A stretch of DNA of 9,791 nt from Candidatus Woesearchaeota archaeon (GCA_023255615.1 JAHFLI010000034.1:1-9791); one strand, 5' to 3'. Positions 1 through 5,834 are shown, numbered from the stretch's first letter. Numbers and translations are program-made. Notes: generated from the letters alone by a model not told the origin.

Positions 1-695
1 TTAATGACATCTTCTTCGTTGTATTCTACTAATAATTTCAAATAAAAATCATCGCCTGAGCCACGAAACATTCTCCAGAGCAATGCAGCATCTCCTCCAC
101 ATAATTTTTCGATAATGGGATTTCGTTTAATGCCCAATTCTTTTTCTATCTTTTTTAATCCCCCTTTAAGACCGATTCGTTCACACGGAACGCGAAGATC
201 GACAATAGGGATGTTTGGAATGAGATGAGGATATCTTTTTTTCAGAAAAGGAATGTCAAACACTGCACCGTTGAATGTGACAATGAGTTTATATTTTTTT
301 AATTCTTCTTTCAATGCTGCCATATCGAGATTAATGCGATGAATCATAATTTTCGTATTGAATCCATCAAACAATCCGACAACCGTAACATTATCATATC
401 GGGAGACTCCAGATGTTTCAATGTCAAGAAAGACGGCATCATCTTTGAAGTGTTGATAGAGTCTCCATGTTTCAGATGAGGGGAGAATTTTAATGAAGTA
501 GGAGGAGTTGTATTCAACCAACGCTGTTTTTGCTGTTCTCAATTCTTCATCGTATTTTCCTTTTCTTTCCGTTGAAATTCCTTTTATTTTTTCTTTTCCT
601 AAAAATTCATGCCAATCAGTAATTCTTTGTTGCCAGAGATGTTTTTCTTTTTCATCTCCAATGCCATCGAGGAACAGAAAGGTATTCTGGATCAT
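1..695 (-). CDS. Predicted DEDDy 3'-5' exonuclease, RNase_H_2/YprB-like (COG3359 type), C-terminus cut by window edge
   Basis: An open minus-strand frame runs from the ATG at 695 to the left edge, giving 231 visible residues without a stop. The start MIQNTFLFLDGIG is chosen because this family usually begins with such a helix-hairpin-helix-like segment, and because a TATA box lies 23-31 bases upstream. The three exonuclease motifs are visible: Exo I FLDIETSG (D91, E93), Exo II VTFNGAVFDIPFL (N142, D147) and Exo III VEYNEEDV (Y225, D229). The conserved DLR...C.R.GLKGGLKKIEKELGI stretch (about 167-189) is typical of RNase_H_2 (PF13482) proteins. The family is predicted to be a two-metal-ion nuclease acting on DNA or RNA in the cytoplasm; its exact substrate is not known. 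No neighbour is co-directional in the window. Family call is firm, the biological role is not. Confidence 0.88.
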   Translation of the reverse strand, partial: MIQNTFLFLDGIGDEKEKHLWQQRITDWHEFLGKEKIKGISTERKGKYDEELRTAKTALVEYNSSYFIKILPSSETWRLYQHFKDDAVFLDIETSGVSRYDNVTVVGLFDGFNTKIMIHRINLDMAALKEELKKYKLIVTFNGAVFDIPFLKKRYPHLIPNIPIVDLRVPCERIGLKGGLKKIEKELGIKRNPIIEKLCGGDAALLWRMFRGSGDDFYLKLLVEYNEEDVI

Positions 696-987
696 TACTT
701 CTTCCGGAATATTTCCGTTTAAATAGCTCACCGCAACATGGCTAGTGGGCAGTGGATTATTTGTCCTCTTGATTTTCTCGGAAGACTTTTTTCAAGAATA
801 CGCTCATTCTTTTCTTTTTTTGGAAAGATTTAAATAAAATGAGCACTTCATATTTATGGGATGATTTTTGAGGAATTTCTCGCATCTCGGGCATGAGGTA
901 GGGCATAGTTGTTCTTGTTTCTCTTTGGAATGGAGGATACGTCTGCAATTCGTGTAGATGTAGTATTAAAAAAGATGAGGTGAAAAA
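696..987. other. Divergent intergenic region with candidate promoter and overlapping tiny ORFs
   Basis: No well-supported gene is seen here. A good TATA element on the plus strand (TTTAAATAAA at 829-838, preceded by purine-rich GGAAAG) would start transcription near 860, leaving a leader of about 125 bases before the gene at 988. The leader contains short plus-strand frames: MIFEEFLASRA (861-896, in leaderless position), a 17-residue frame (930-983) whose stop falls inside the ribosome binding site, and a third frame without a usual start that encodes CNSCRC and ends in a TGA overlapping the ATG at 988. A short AAGAAT/ATTCTT inverted repeat followed by a T-run occurs near 795-820. Confidence 0.4.
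718..726 (-). promoter_or_regulatory. TATA box of the exonuclease gene
   Basis: On the minus strand CTATTTAAAC lies 23-31 bases before the ATG at 695, the spacing expected for a leaderless archaeal mRNA. A near-palindrome (CGGAAATATTCCG) sits between box and start, across the inferred transcription start. Confidence 0.5.
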
Positions 988-1305
988 ATGAAAAAACAGT
1001 TATTGATAGGAACACTATTTGCCTTAGTGATGGTTGGGTCGGCACTGGCATACCATTTTGATAGCGAAACGACCTGGAATACCGACCAAGGTACTTATGT
1101 AAGAGATCGGGATGTATCGGGAACATTAGGAGTCGGACACGATGTGGAAAGCAATTGGTACAAAGACGGACAGTACATCGGAACATTGACACAAGAAGTT
1201 GATTGGTCCGCACAAAACGGATGCATTACCCGAAATTCCGAGGTCGAAGTGACCAAGGGATCTGGTGGGGAAAAAGAATTTGAACGAACGAATACGCGGT
1301 GTTAA
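988..1305 (+). CDS. Small secreted protein of unknown function
   Basis: 105 residues. The N-terminus has a clear Sec signal peptide: MKK, a hydrophobic core at 5-20 and a likely cleavage after SALA (residue 21). The mature part of about 84 residues is polar, rich in Thr, Asp and Gly, and predicted to be mainly beta. Two loosely similar segments (ETTWNTDQGTYV... and ESNWYKDGQYI...) suggest a short internal repeat. Two cysteines (79 and 105, the latter the last residue) could form one disulfide. A strong ribosome binding site GAGGTGA (977-983) lies 4 bases before the ATG and fixes the start. I do not recognise the family. The protein is probably extracytoplasmic or surface-associated. A T-rich stretch follows the stop. 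Confidence 0.75.
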   Translation: MKKQLLIGTLFALVMVGSALAYHFDSETTWNTDQGTYVRDRDVSGTLGVGHDVESNWYKDGQYIGTLTQEVDWSAQNGCITRNSEVEVTKGSGGEKEFERTNTRC

Positions 1306-1324
1306 TCACGTCGTTATCCAGTAA

Positions 1325-1349
1325 TTTTTTTCTTTCATTTTATTTTCTT
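1325..1349 (+). terminator. T-rich archaeal-type terminator after the secreted protein
   Basis: Downstream of the stop at 1305 are three T-runs (TTTTTTT, TTTCATTTTATTTT) with no strong hairpin, as expected for archaeal oligo-U termination. Confidence 0.4.
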
Positions 1350-1379
1350 GAAATAATTAATGTGTTGGACCCAATGATA

Positions 1380-2147
1380 TTAATTGTCTTTTAATAATTT
1401 ATGAATAAACCATATGTTTAGAATTTCATAAAGAATAACGGTAATTGATCCCAAGATAAAAGCATCTAAGAGTTTTAGTGCGAGATTCCATCCTCGACTT
1501 TTTGAATTGAATCTTATCAAAGGTCCATTTGCACTATTTATTCTAAAAGTTTTAGTATTCCCCTTCCACAATGCTTCTTCTCTTGCATCCCCTTCAATAA
1601 TGTTGAAACAATCCTCTCCTTCGCATATATGACCCTTAAAGATAGAATTGTCAAAAATAAGAGTGAATTCCCCTATTTTTACACTTTCTCCTCCAACACG
1701 ATAATAACTATATGCGTCATGGTTTATTTTAAAATAGAATGTTAGAGGATAGGTTTGATATAAACCCATATTTCGTGAGCTTATATTGAGTAATAAAATT
1801 CCATTTTCAGTAGAATTTGTAATTGTTAAATTAGTATGATTTTCAATTTGGAAATCGACGAGATCAGTTATAGAAAAAGAAATATGTGCTTCAGTTAAAT
1901 TGCATTGTTTCTCTATTGTTAGTTCAGATTTGAGTAGCCTTTCTTTTTCATTTAAATTTAGGTAGTTCGGGGCAACGTTTAAACACTTAGAAGTTGGTTC
2001 ACTTTGCCAAATAGTATAATAAAACCCACCATTATAAGAATACAATTTTTCTGTTTCAATAGAATCACTTGCCCATAAGTAGATTAAGAGAAGAGATACT
2101 CCAACAGAAAGGAGGATACATATCTTGCTTGTATTAGTGGGGGGCAT
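1380..2147 (-). CDS. Membrane-anchored extracytoplasmic protein with clustered N-glycosylation sequons
   Basis: 255 residues. One membrane segment lies at about 9-26 and a second at about 222-247, with a short tail KLLKDN. The roughly 195 residues between them are polar and beta-rich with four cysteines (55, 82, 175, 180), fitting an exposed domain held by both ends. Five Asn-X-Ser/Thr sequons occur at N83, N103, N106, N111 and N121. The coding sequence looks more AT-rich than the neighbouring genes and uses many AUA and UUA-type codons, which may mean recent acquisition or weak selection. The start is supported by a TATA box (2177-2186). I do not recognise the family; a surface or envelope role is an inference from topology only. 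Confidence 0.75.
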   Translation of the reverse strand: MPPTNTSKICILLSVGVSLLLIYLWASDSIETEKLYSYNGGFYYTIWQSEPTSKCLNVAPNYLNLNEKERLLKSELTIEKQCNLTEAHISFSITDLVDFQIENHTNLTITNSTENGILLLNISSRNMGLYQTYPLTFYFKINHDAYSYYRVGGESVKIGEFTLIFDNSIFKGHICEGEDCFNIIEGDAREEALWKGNTKTFRINSANGPLIRFNSKSRGWNLALKLLDAFILGSITVILYEILNIWFIHKLLKDN

Positions 2148-2176
2148 GTATTTATCATTCGTTAGTTATTGTTTGA

Positions 2177-2186
2177 TTATATAAAC
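2177..2186 (-). promoter_or_regulatory. TATA box for the membrane-anchored protein
   Basis: GTTTATATAA on the minus strand, 30-39 bases before the ATG at 2147, predicts a leader of only a few bases. It lies between the tRNA 3' end and this gene. Confidence 0.55.
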
Positions 2187-2207
2187 TTCACTTTTTCTAA
2201 TGATTAA

Positions 2208-2280
2208 AGCCCCCGATGGGAGTTGCACCCATGACCTGCGCTTTACGAAAGCGCCGCAATGGCTACTATGCTACGGGGGC
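2208..2280 (-). tRNA. tRNA-Thr (anticodon CGU)
   Basis: The minus strand folds as a full cloverleaf: acceptor stem GCCCCCG/CGGGGGC (2274-2280 with 2209-2215), U8-A9, D arm, anticodon stem GCGCT/AGCGC with loop TTCGTAA, 5-base variable loop AGGTC, and T stem ATGGG/CCCAT. The anticodon is CGU, reading the Thr codon ACG. The base after the acceptor stem (2208) gives U73, the discriminator of archaeal tRNA-Thr. No CCA is encoded and no intron is present. U8-A14, G15-C48 and U54-A58 are possible. Odd points: the T loop is TGCAACT with G in place of the near-universal U55, the D loop (AGTAGCCA) lacks the G18-G19 pair, and the D stem closes with a U-U mismatch at 13-22. Confidence 0.93.
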
Positions 2281-2281
2281 G

Positions 2282-2440
2282 TTATGTGAGGTGTTCAAGA
2301 ATTTTCTCTTTCGTGCGAAGTTTTTTCTGACAATGATTGCACACCATACGCTTCTTTCCTTTTTCGTCTTTAATGGTTGTTCCCAGTATTTTCTCGAGAA
2401 AGGTTTCCTCGATTTTTTCCTTGCAGATCTCGCATTTCAT
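2282..2440 (-). CDS. Small zinc-ribbon protein (two CxxC motifs)
   Basis: 52 residues beginning MKCEICKEKIEETFLEKI and containing a second VCNHC motif near residue 33. The two CxxC pairs, about 30 residues apart, suggest a single structural zinc site (treble-clef or ribbon). Its charge (many Lys and Glu) fits a nucleic-acid- or ribosome-associated adaptor, but no specific role can be assigned. The ATG at 2440 is preferred over an upstream TTG at 2491 because a TATA-like TTTAAAAAC lies 21-30 bases upstream and the CxxC begins right after this Met. The stop codon is followed after one base by the tRNA-Thr gene, so both are probably made from one transcript. Similar short CxxC proteins are common in DPANN genomes. 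Confidence 0.75.
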   Translation of the reverse strand: MKCEICKEKIEETFLEKILGTTIKDEKGKKRMVCNHCQKKLRTKEKILEHLT

Positions 2441-2460
2441 AGTCAGTAGTGGAGTGATTT

Positions 2461-2470
2461 TGTTTTTAAA
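2461..2470 (-). promoter_or_regulatory. TATA box for the zinc-ribbon/tRNA transcript
   Basis: TTTAAAAACA on the minus strand, 21-30 bases before the ATG at 2440, implies a leaderless mRNA. It also appears to be the nearest promoter for the tRNA gene downstream. Confidence 0.45.
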
Positions 2471-2487
2471 GGTTTGTTCGACTGTTC

Positions 2488-2814
2488 TCAACGTGGTGCG
2501 TAGAAAATGATCAAAGCGCCTACAAGGGTAATCAAAGCACCAATTAGTTCATATTTGTCTGGCATCTTCTTGTCTATCATTGCTCCCCATATAATTGAAG
2601 AGACAATAAATATTCCACCATATGTTGCATAAACCCTTCCAAAAGGAGCTGGTTGGAATGTAGGGATAATTCCATATAAAAAAAGAATAATGCCACCAAG
2701 TAATCCCAATGTCCAACTTTTCTTCTCTTTCAGCCATTGCCACACTAAGTATCCGCCGCTTATTTCAAACAACGCTGCAATAAAAAACAATGCAACCGTG
2801 ATCATTATTGCCAT
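2488..2814 (-). CDS. YnfA/UPF0060 family small membrane protein, copy B
   Basis: 108 residues, the usual length of YnfA proteins, with four membrane segments. Family hallmarks are FEISGGYLVWQWL in helix 1, LYGIIPTFQP ending helix 2, and RVYATYGGIFI in helix 3. YnfA proteins belong to the small multidrug resistance (SMR)-like transporter fold and act in the cytoplasmic membrane, probably as dimers; the substrate here is unknown. The ATG at 2814 is chosen because GGAG lies 7 bases upstream; a TTG at 2838 would add an unlikely charged extension. The gene overlaps the end of copy A by 10 bases, so it is translated from the same mRNA. Lys residues lie in loops 1 and 3 (KEKK, KKMPDK), which by the positive-inside rule puts the N-terminus outside. 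Confidence 0.92.
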   Translation of the reverse strand: MAIMITVALFFIAALFEISGGYLVWQWLKEKKSWTLGLLGGIILFLYGIIPTFQPAPFGRVYATYGGIFIVSSIIWGAMIDKKMPDKYELIGALITLVGALIIFYAPR

Positions 2815-3167
2815 GCTGTTTCTCCTTTCCTTGGCCAATAAAATAGTATTCCAACACCAAGAAGAGCGATGAATGATCCAAGCAAATCAAACCTATCTGG
2901 TCTCAATCCGTCAACAATCCACCCCCACGACATTGCCATAATAATAAAAATTCCACCGTAAGCGGCATAGATTCTATGAAAGTATGATGGCTGAAACGTT
3001 GGAACTATTCCATAAAGAAATAAAATAAATCCTCCAACAACGCCAATAATCCAACTATAACTTTCTCGCAACCATAACCAGACTAAATAACCACCACCAA
3101 TTTCAAAAAGACCAGCCATGAGAAATAAGAATATGGTTGTTAAAATGTTCCTGGTTTTCTGGTTCAT
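2805..3167 (-). CDS. YnfA/UPF0060 family small membrane protein, copy A
   Basis: 120 residues with four membrane helices and the same family motifs as copy B: FEIGGGYLVWLWL, LYGIVPTFQP and RIYAAYGGIFI. The two copies are identical at roughly half of aligned positions, so they are paralogues rather than a fresh duplication. Copy A has a slightly longer N-terminus (MNQKTRN) and a polar tail PRKGETAWQ. Positive charges are at both termini and in loop 2, giving an N-inside prediction, opposite to copy B. It is the first gene of the pair, with a TATA box 20-30 bases before the ATG. As an SMR-like protein it is probably a membrane transporter subunit; the cargo is unknown. Pairing with copy B as a heterodimer is an inference. 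Confidence 0.92.
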   Translation of the reverse strand: MNQKTRNILTTIFLFLMAGLFEIGGGYLVWLWLRESYSWIIGVVGGFILFLYGIVPTFQPSYFHRIYAAYGGIFIIMAMSWGWIVDGLRPDRFDLLGSFIALLGVGILFYWPRKGETAWQ

Positions 3168-3186
3168 TATTATTCTTTCCCATCTT

Positions 3187-3196
3187 ATTATATAAC
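3187..3196 (-). promoter_or_regulatory. TATA box of the YnfA pair
   Basis: GTTATATAAT on the minus strand lies about 20-29 bases before the ATG at 3167, consistent with a leaderless transcript covering both YnfA genes. Confidence 0.5.
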
Positions 3197-3303
3197 ATTA
3201 TCGCTGCATTGAGTAAAAACTTCATTTCTACCTGATGACGTCTCGCGATTTTTTACTTTTCATCAGAGAATAAAAAAGAATTCAGAGAATGATGGTGGTA
3301 TGA

Positions 3304-3921
3304 TTATTGGCGTTGAAGATTCGCAACAAGATGGTCATATATCGGTTTCATATCATCATTTTTTATGACTTTATTTCTGTCAAAATAATTCTTTTCCAAG
3401 TGACCAGTATCTGTGAAATACCCTAGACCTCTATCGGTTTGATCGCCATGAAAGGATATTGCTTCAACACAATGTGACTTTCCAGATTGACGATCTATAT
3501 AATAAATAAAAAGAACAAGGCCTTCTGCACTTGGTGATGCAACCCCCTCAATAATGCGAGATGAATTAGGATCTATCTTATATACTTCTTGTTCCCCATC
3601 TTCTTGTCCCTCTTCTTTTTCTTGTTTCTGATTATAAAATCGGATAATTCTTTTTCCGTCCCTTCTTTCAAATGTGGCAAAAGTACATCCAACCGGATTT
3701 ATTGAGGCACACGCGCTATCAAGATCTGTCATTCTTGAATAATCATCACGAGAGCCAGCGTATAATCCATCAACTTCTTCTTTTAATCCGCCCGTTCCAT
3801 CTCGATATGATGCAAGAAGGGTTGCTATTTCCAGAGTTTGAAGAAAGGTCGGTAATTCGCCGAGAAAATTGCCTGGGAGAATGTCGTCAATGCTTTTCGG
3901 TTCTGTTCCATTGGATTCCAT
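3304..3921 (-). CDS. Hypothetical soluble protein
   Basis: 205 residues, with no signal peptide or membrane segment, so probably cytoplasmic. The N-terminal part (about 10-65) looks helical; the middle and C-terminal parts (75-98 and 114-175) look beta-rich. These are separated by an acidic low-complexity linker (about 99-112, mostly Glu, Gln, Gly and Asp). Three cysteines (71, 79, 151) and a conserved-looking segment SHCVEAISFHGDQTDRG (149-165) stand out, but I do not recognise any known family. The start ATG at 3921 is supported by an AT-rich TATA region 14-33 bases upstream. The gene diverges from the secreted helical protein at 4088. Function unknown. Confidence 0.7.
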   Translation of the reverse strand: MESNGTEPKSIDDILPGNFLGELPTFLQTLEIATLLASYRDGTGGLKEEVDGLYAGSRDDYSRMTDLDSACASINPVGCTFATFERRDGKRIIRFYNQKQEKEEGQEDGEQEVYKIDPNSSRIIEGVASPSAEGLVLFIYYIDRQSGKSHCVEAISFHGDQTDRGLGYFTDTGHLEKNYFDRNKVIKNDDMKPIYDHLVANLQRQ

Positions 3922-3934
3922 GAAGGATTGGAAG

Positions 3935-3953
3935 ATATATATATATATATATA
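3935..3953. repeat. (AT)n dinucleotide run serving as or containing a TATA box
   Basis: An uninterrupted AT repeat of about 19 bases lies 14-32 bases before the minus-strand ATG at 3921, where the TATA box is expected. Its far end continues as ATTTATAT on the minus strand. Confidence 0.85.
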
Positions 3954-4044
3954 AATCTTTCTATTTTTACTACTAATAAAGAACTACATTAAACCAGTTC
4001 ACCGTTTTGAAAAACAATACAAGCAAAACAAATTTTAGAAAAAT

Positions 4045-4055
4045 TTTTTAAATAC
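4045..4055 (+). promoter_or_regulatory. TATA box and RBS for the secreted helical protein operon
   Basis: TTTTTAAATAC lies about 33-43 bases before the ATG at 4088, giving a short leader. That leader carries a GGTGAT ribosome binding site (4077-4082) 5 bases before the ATG. Confidence 0.5.
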
Positions 4056-4087
4056 CTACGCAAAAAGACCATTAAAGGTGATAGATT

Positions 4088-5137
4088 ATGAAGAAATGGA
4101 TATTATTAATTGTTTTTCTTGTAATAGGATCGAGCATCGTCATTGCAGATCAGCAAAGCATGCTCGCAGAACAGCTTGAAATTAGACAAGCATCATTAGA
4201 TGTGTTGGCAACGACGCTTGAAATTAATATGGATGCGACGGTAAGTTATGTCACGTCATTGCTCGGAGATACTGCTGAATTAACATCCCTTGAAGCTGAT
4301 TTTCATGCGAAGAGAGAAGATGCTCGAGGTGCAAAAACCCATGATGAATTGAATAAAGGAATTCAAGAGATGGGAACAATCCTCAACTCATTTAATCAGA
4401 AGGCAGATGCATTGATTAAATCCAAAGGTGGAAATCCATTGACGTGGCTAGGAAAGATTGGAGAAGAAACCAAAGCACGGCAAAGCGAGATTGACAATGC
4501 GAAAGCTGCGTATTGGACAGTGAATCAGAAAAACACACTTTCTCTGTTTGATGAAACAATGACTCAGCTTGAAGATGTACGTGTGTACATTGAGAGTTCT
4601 GGTTGGGATATGACTCAAATTAATCAAAAATTCGATGAGCTAAAAGGATTGCGTGGTGATTTAGAAACTGCGTTGGGGAAAGAAAATGATGGAGAGGTGT
4701 TGAAAGTCCAAATCCAAATTTTGGGAGTGAGTTTGCAGCTTGTTCAAGTGGGTGGTCCTGGATTAGATTGGGCATATAATGCGCAACCCATCAGTTTTTG
4801 GCTCGACGTTTCTCAAACAGCATTAGACCAGATTAACAAATTAATTGACAATTTGCAGAAGTTGAATGTGGATGTCACAACATTGCGGTCGATTTATGAT
4901 CGTGGTGAGCACGATGAAGCTGCTCTCCAATCTGCATACGATTCAAAAAATGCTGCATCTGCACGAATGGCGTTGACTAATTTAGGCAAAGACTGGCAGG
5001 ATTTAATTACTGAGCTTGATCGCATTTCAAAAAGTGGACAAGTTCCAGCAGCATACCAGCAACAAGTTCAGAATACAGTAAAAGCATTGCAATCAAGTCA
5101 ACAACAAATTGCACAAGATGCGGGGAAAATAAAATGA
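4088..5137 (+). CDS. Secreted, mostly helical (coiled-coil-like) protein of unknown function
   Basis: 349 residues. A signal peptide is clear: MKKW, a hydrophobic core at 5-19 and a likely cleavage after IVIA (residue 20). The mature protein has no cysteine, is rich in Ala, Gln, Leu, Asp and Lys, and shows long amphipathic helices with heptad-like spacing (about 22-60, 70-130, 150-205, 235-345). This fits a helical bundle or rod outside the membrane. A short non-helical part (GGPGLDWAYNAQPISF, about 222-237) splits it into two helical halves. The start is fixed by GGTGAT 5 bases upstream. The stop TGA overlaps the next ATG (ATGA), so it is co-translated with the lipoprotein that follows; the two may form one envelope complex. 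No family is recognised. Confidence 0.8.
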   Translation: MKKWILLIVFLVIGSSIVIADQQSMLAEQLEIRQASLDVLATTLEINMDATVSYVTSLLGDTAELTSLEADFHAKREDARGAKTHDELNKGIQEMGTILNSFNQKADALIKSKGGNPLTWLGKIGEETKARQSEIDNAKAAYWTVNQKNTLSLFDETMTQLEDVRVYIESSGWDMTQINQKFDELKGLRGDLETALGKENDGEVLKVQIQILGVSLQLVQVGGPGLDWAYNAQPISFWLDVSQTALDQINKLIDNLQKLNVDVTTLRSIYDRGEHDEAALQSAYDSKNAASARMALTNLGKDWQDLITELDRISKSGQVPAAYQQQVQNTVKALQSSQQQIAQDAGKIK

Positions 5138-5469
5138 AAAGAGGAATAATGATTGGAATAGTTATCGTTGCATTACTTTTAGTTGCATGTCAAGGGAAAA
5201 ATGCACAACAGTCTGCTGCACCAGTGCCAGCAGCAAATACGCCGATTCAACAAACACCGCCTCCGGCAGAACCGATTAATCTCGGGAAAACGTGCGCATC
5301 TCAAGGAGGAGATATGTGTTTAGCGGGAGAAAAATGTTCAGATAAACTCATCGAGGCAAGCGATAGCTTTACGTGCTGTACAAAACAATGCGTTCCCATC
5401 GAACAAAAGTCCATGAGTGGTTTTGATTTCGGTCAACAAAACAGTGGATTAGGTGGCGTTGGGAAATAG
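5134..5469 (+). CDS. Cysteine-rich predicted lipoprotein
   Basis: 111 residues. The N-terminus MKRGIMIGIVIVALLLVAC ends in a lipobox-like LVAC with Cys19 as the candidate lipid-modified residue. A Pro/Ala/Gln-rich linker (about 21-47) leads to a compact domain with six cysteines (54, 62, 68, 81, 82, 86) in the pattern C-x7-C-x5-C-x12-CC-x3-C, including GGDMCLAGEKC and a CC pair. Comparable C...GG..C..GE.C...D...CC modules recur in secreted proteins of DPANN archaea. They are presumably disulfide-stabilised; their function is unknown. The tail is Gly/Gln-rich. The start overlaps the upstream stop by four bases, indicating translational coupling with the helical secreted protein. Confidence 0.8.
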   Translation: MKRGIMIGIVIVALLLVACQGKNAQQSAAPVPAANTPIQQTPPPAEPINLGKTCASQGGDMCLAGEKCSDKLIEASDSFTCCTKQCVPIEQKSMSGFDFGQQNSGLGGVGK

Positions 5470-5474
5470 ATTGC

Positions 5475-5768
5475 TTATCTCCATAGGTATTCTGCAAGGC
5501 GAGATTCCCAATCTGCTCCGTTTGAAGGAGGAGTTTCCCATATATTTTTCTCGAGGAGAGTATTATCTCTGTCAACGACAACGATTTGATGATAGACGAC
5601 ATCTTTTCCATCCAAGACGATCTCACTCATTCGACCTTTTCCTAAATTATAGCTAATAAGGAGTAAGGGTCCTTGTCTATGGATAAGCCTCTGCGAAAAT
5701 CCTCCAACAAAGGTGGGTACAAAAGAGAGTCCATGAATAATTTCGCAAAGAGTGATTTCTTCCGTCAT
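5475..5768 (-). CDS. Hypothetical protein, 97 residues
   Basis: A soluble, mixed alpha/beta sequence with no signal peptide or membrane helix. The central part reads like alternating strands (GPLLLISYNLGKG, SEIVLDGKDVVYHQIVVVD), followed by an acidic, Trp-containing C-terminus. The single Cys (C8) is near the start. No family is recognised. The ATG at 5768 is supported by a TATA-like GTTTAAAAAA about 30-38 bases upstream. Its stop faces the stop of the lipoprotein gene with only 5 bases between, so transcripts of the two must overlap. It diverges from ABCE1. Being a real gene is likely from its promoter and reading frame, but not certain. Confidence 0.6.
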   Translation of the reverse strand: MTEEITLCEIIHGLSFVPTFVGGFSQRLIHRQGPLLLISYNLGKGRMSEIVLDGKDVVYHQIVVVDRDNTLLEKNIWETPPSNGADWESRLAEYLWR

Positions 5769-5796
5769 TAGTCTTCAATGTAGGGGGTTGTGTAAG

Positions 5797-5806
5797 TTTT
5801 TTAAAC
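5797..5806 (-). promoter_or_regulatory. TATA box of the 97-residue hypothetical gene
   Basis: GTTTAAAAAA on the minus strand, 29-38 bases before the ATG at 5768, predicts a leader of only a few bases. Confidence 0.45.
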
Positions 5807-5834
5807 GTTGAGGTTACGCAAATTGACGTATGAA

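Noticed and set aside
871..962. HEVGH, resembling a metalloprotease zinc motif, in a plus-strand frame
   Set aside because: The frame has no start codon, ends after about 30 codons, and lacks the third zinc ligand and other archaemetzincin residues; most likely chance.
757..1213. Minus-strand open frames opposite the leader and the small secreted protein
   Set aside because: They lie antisense to a gene with a signal peptide and a strong ribosome binding site, and show no recognisable motifs or promoter of their own.
2216..2449. Plus-strand open frame across the tRNA and zinc-ribbon gene
   Set aside because: It reads through the antisense of a clear tRNA and of a CxxC protein, with no supporting signal.
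2441..2491. Upstream TTG start for the zinc-ribbon protein, overlapping the YnfA stop
   Set aside because: The TATA box lies between this TTG and the ATG at 2440, and the conserved part begins at that ATG.
3225..3275. CTGATGA ... TCATCAG inverted repeat, with C-box-like TGATGA on both strands
   Set aside because: No proper D box, D' box or guide spacing was found, so a C/D guide RNA is not supported.
5369..5656. Other open frames on both strands around the lipoprotein end
   Set aside because: They overlap better supported genes and have no promoter, ribosome binding site or motif.
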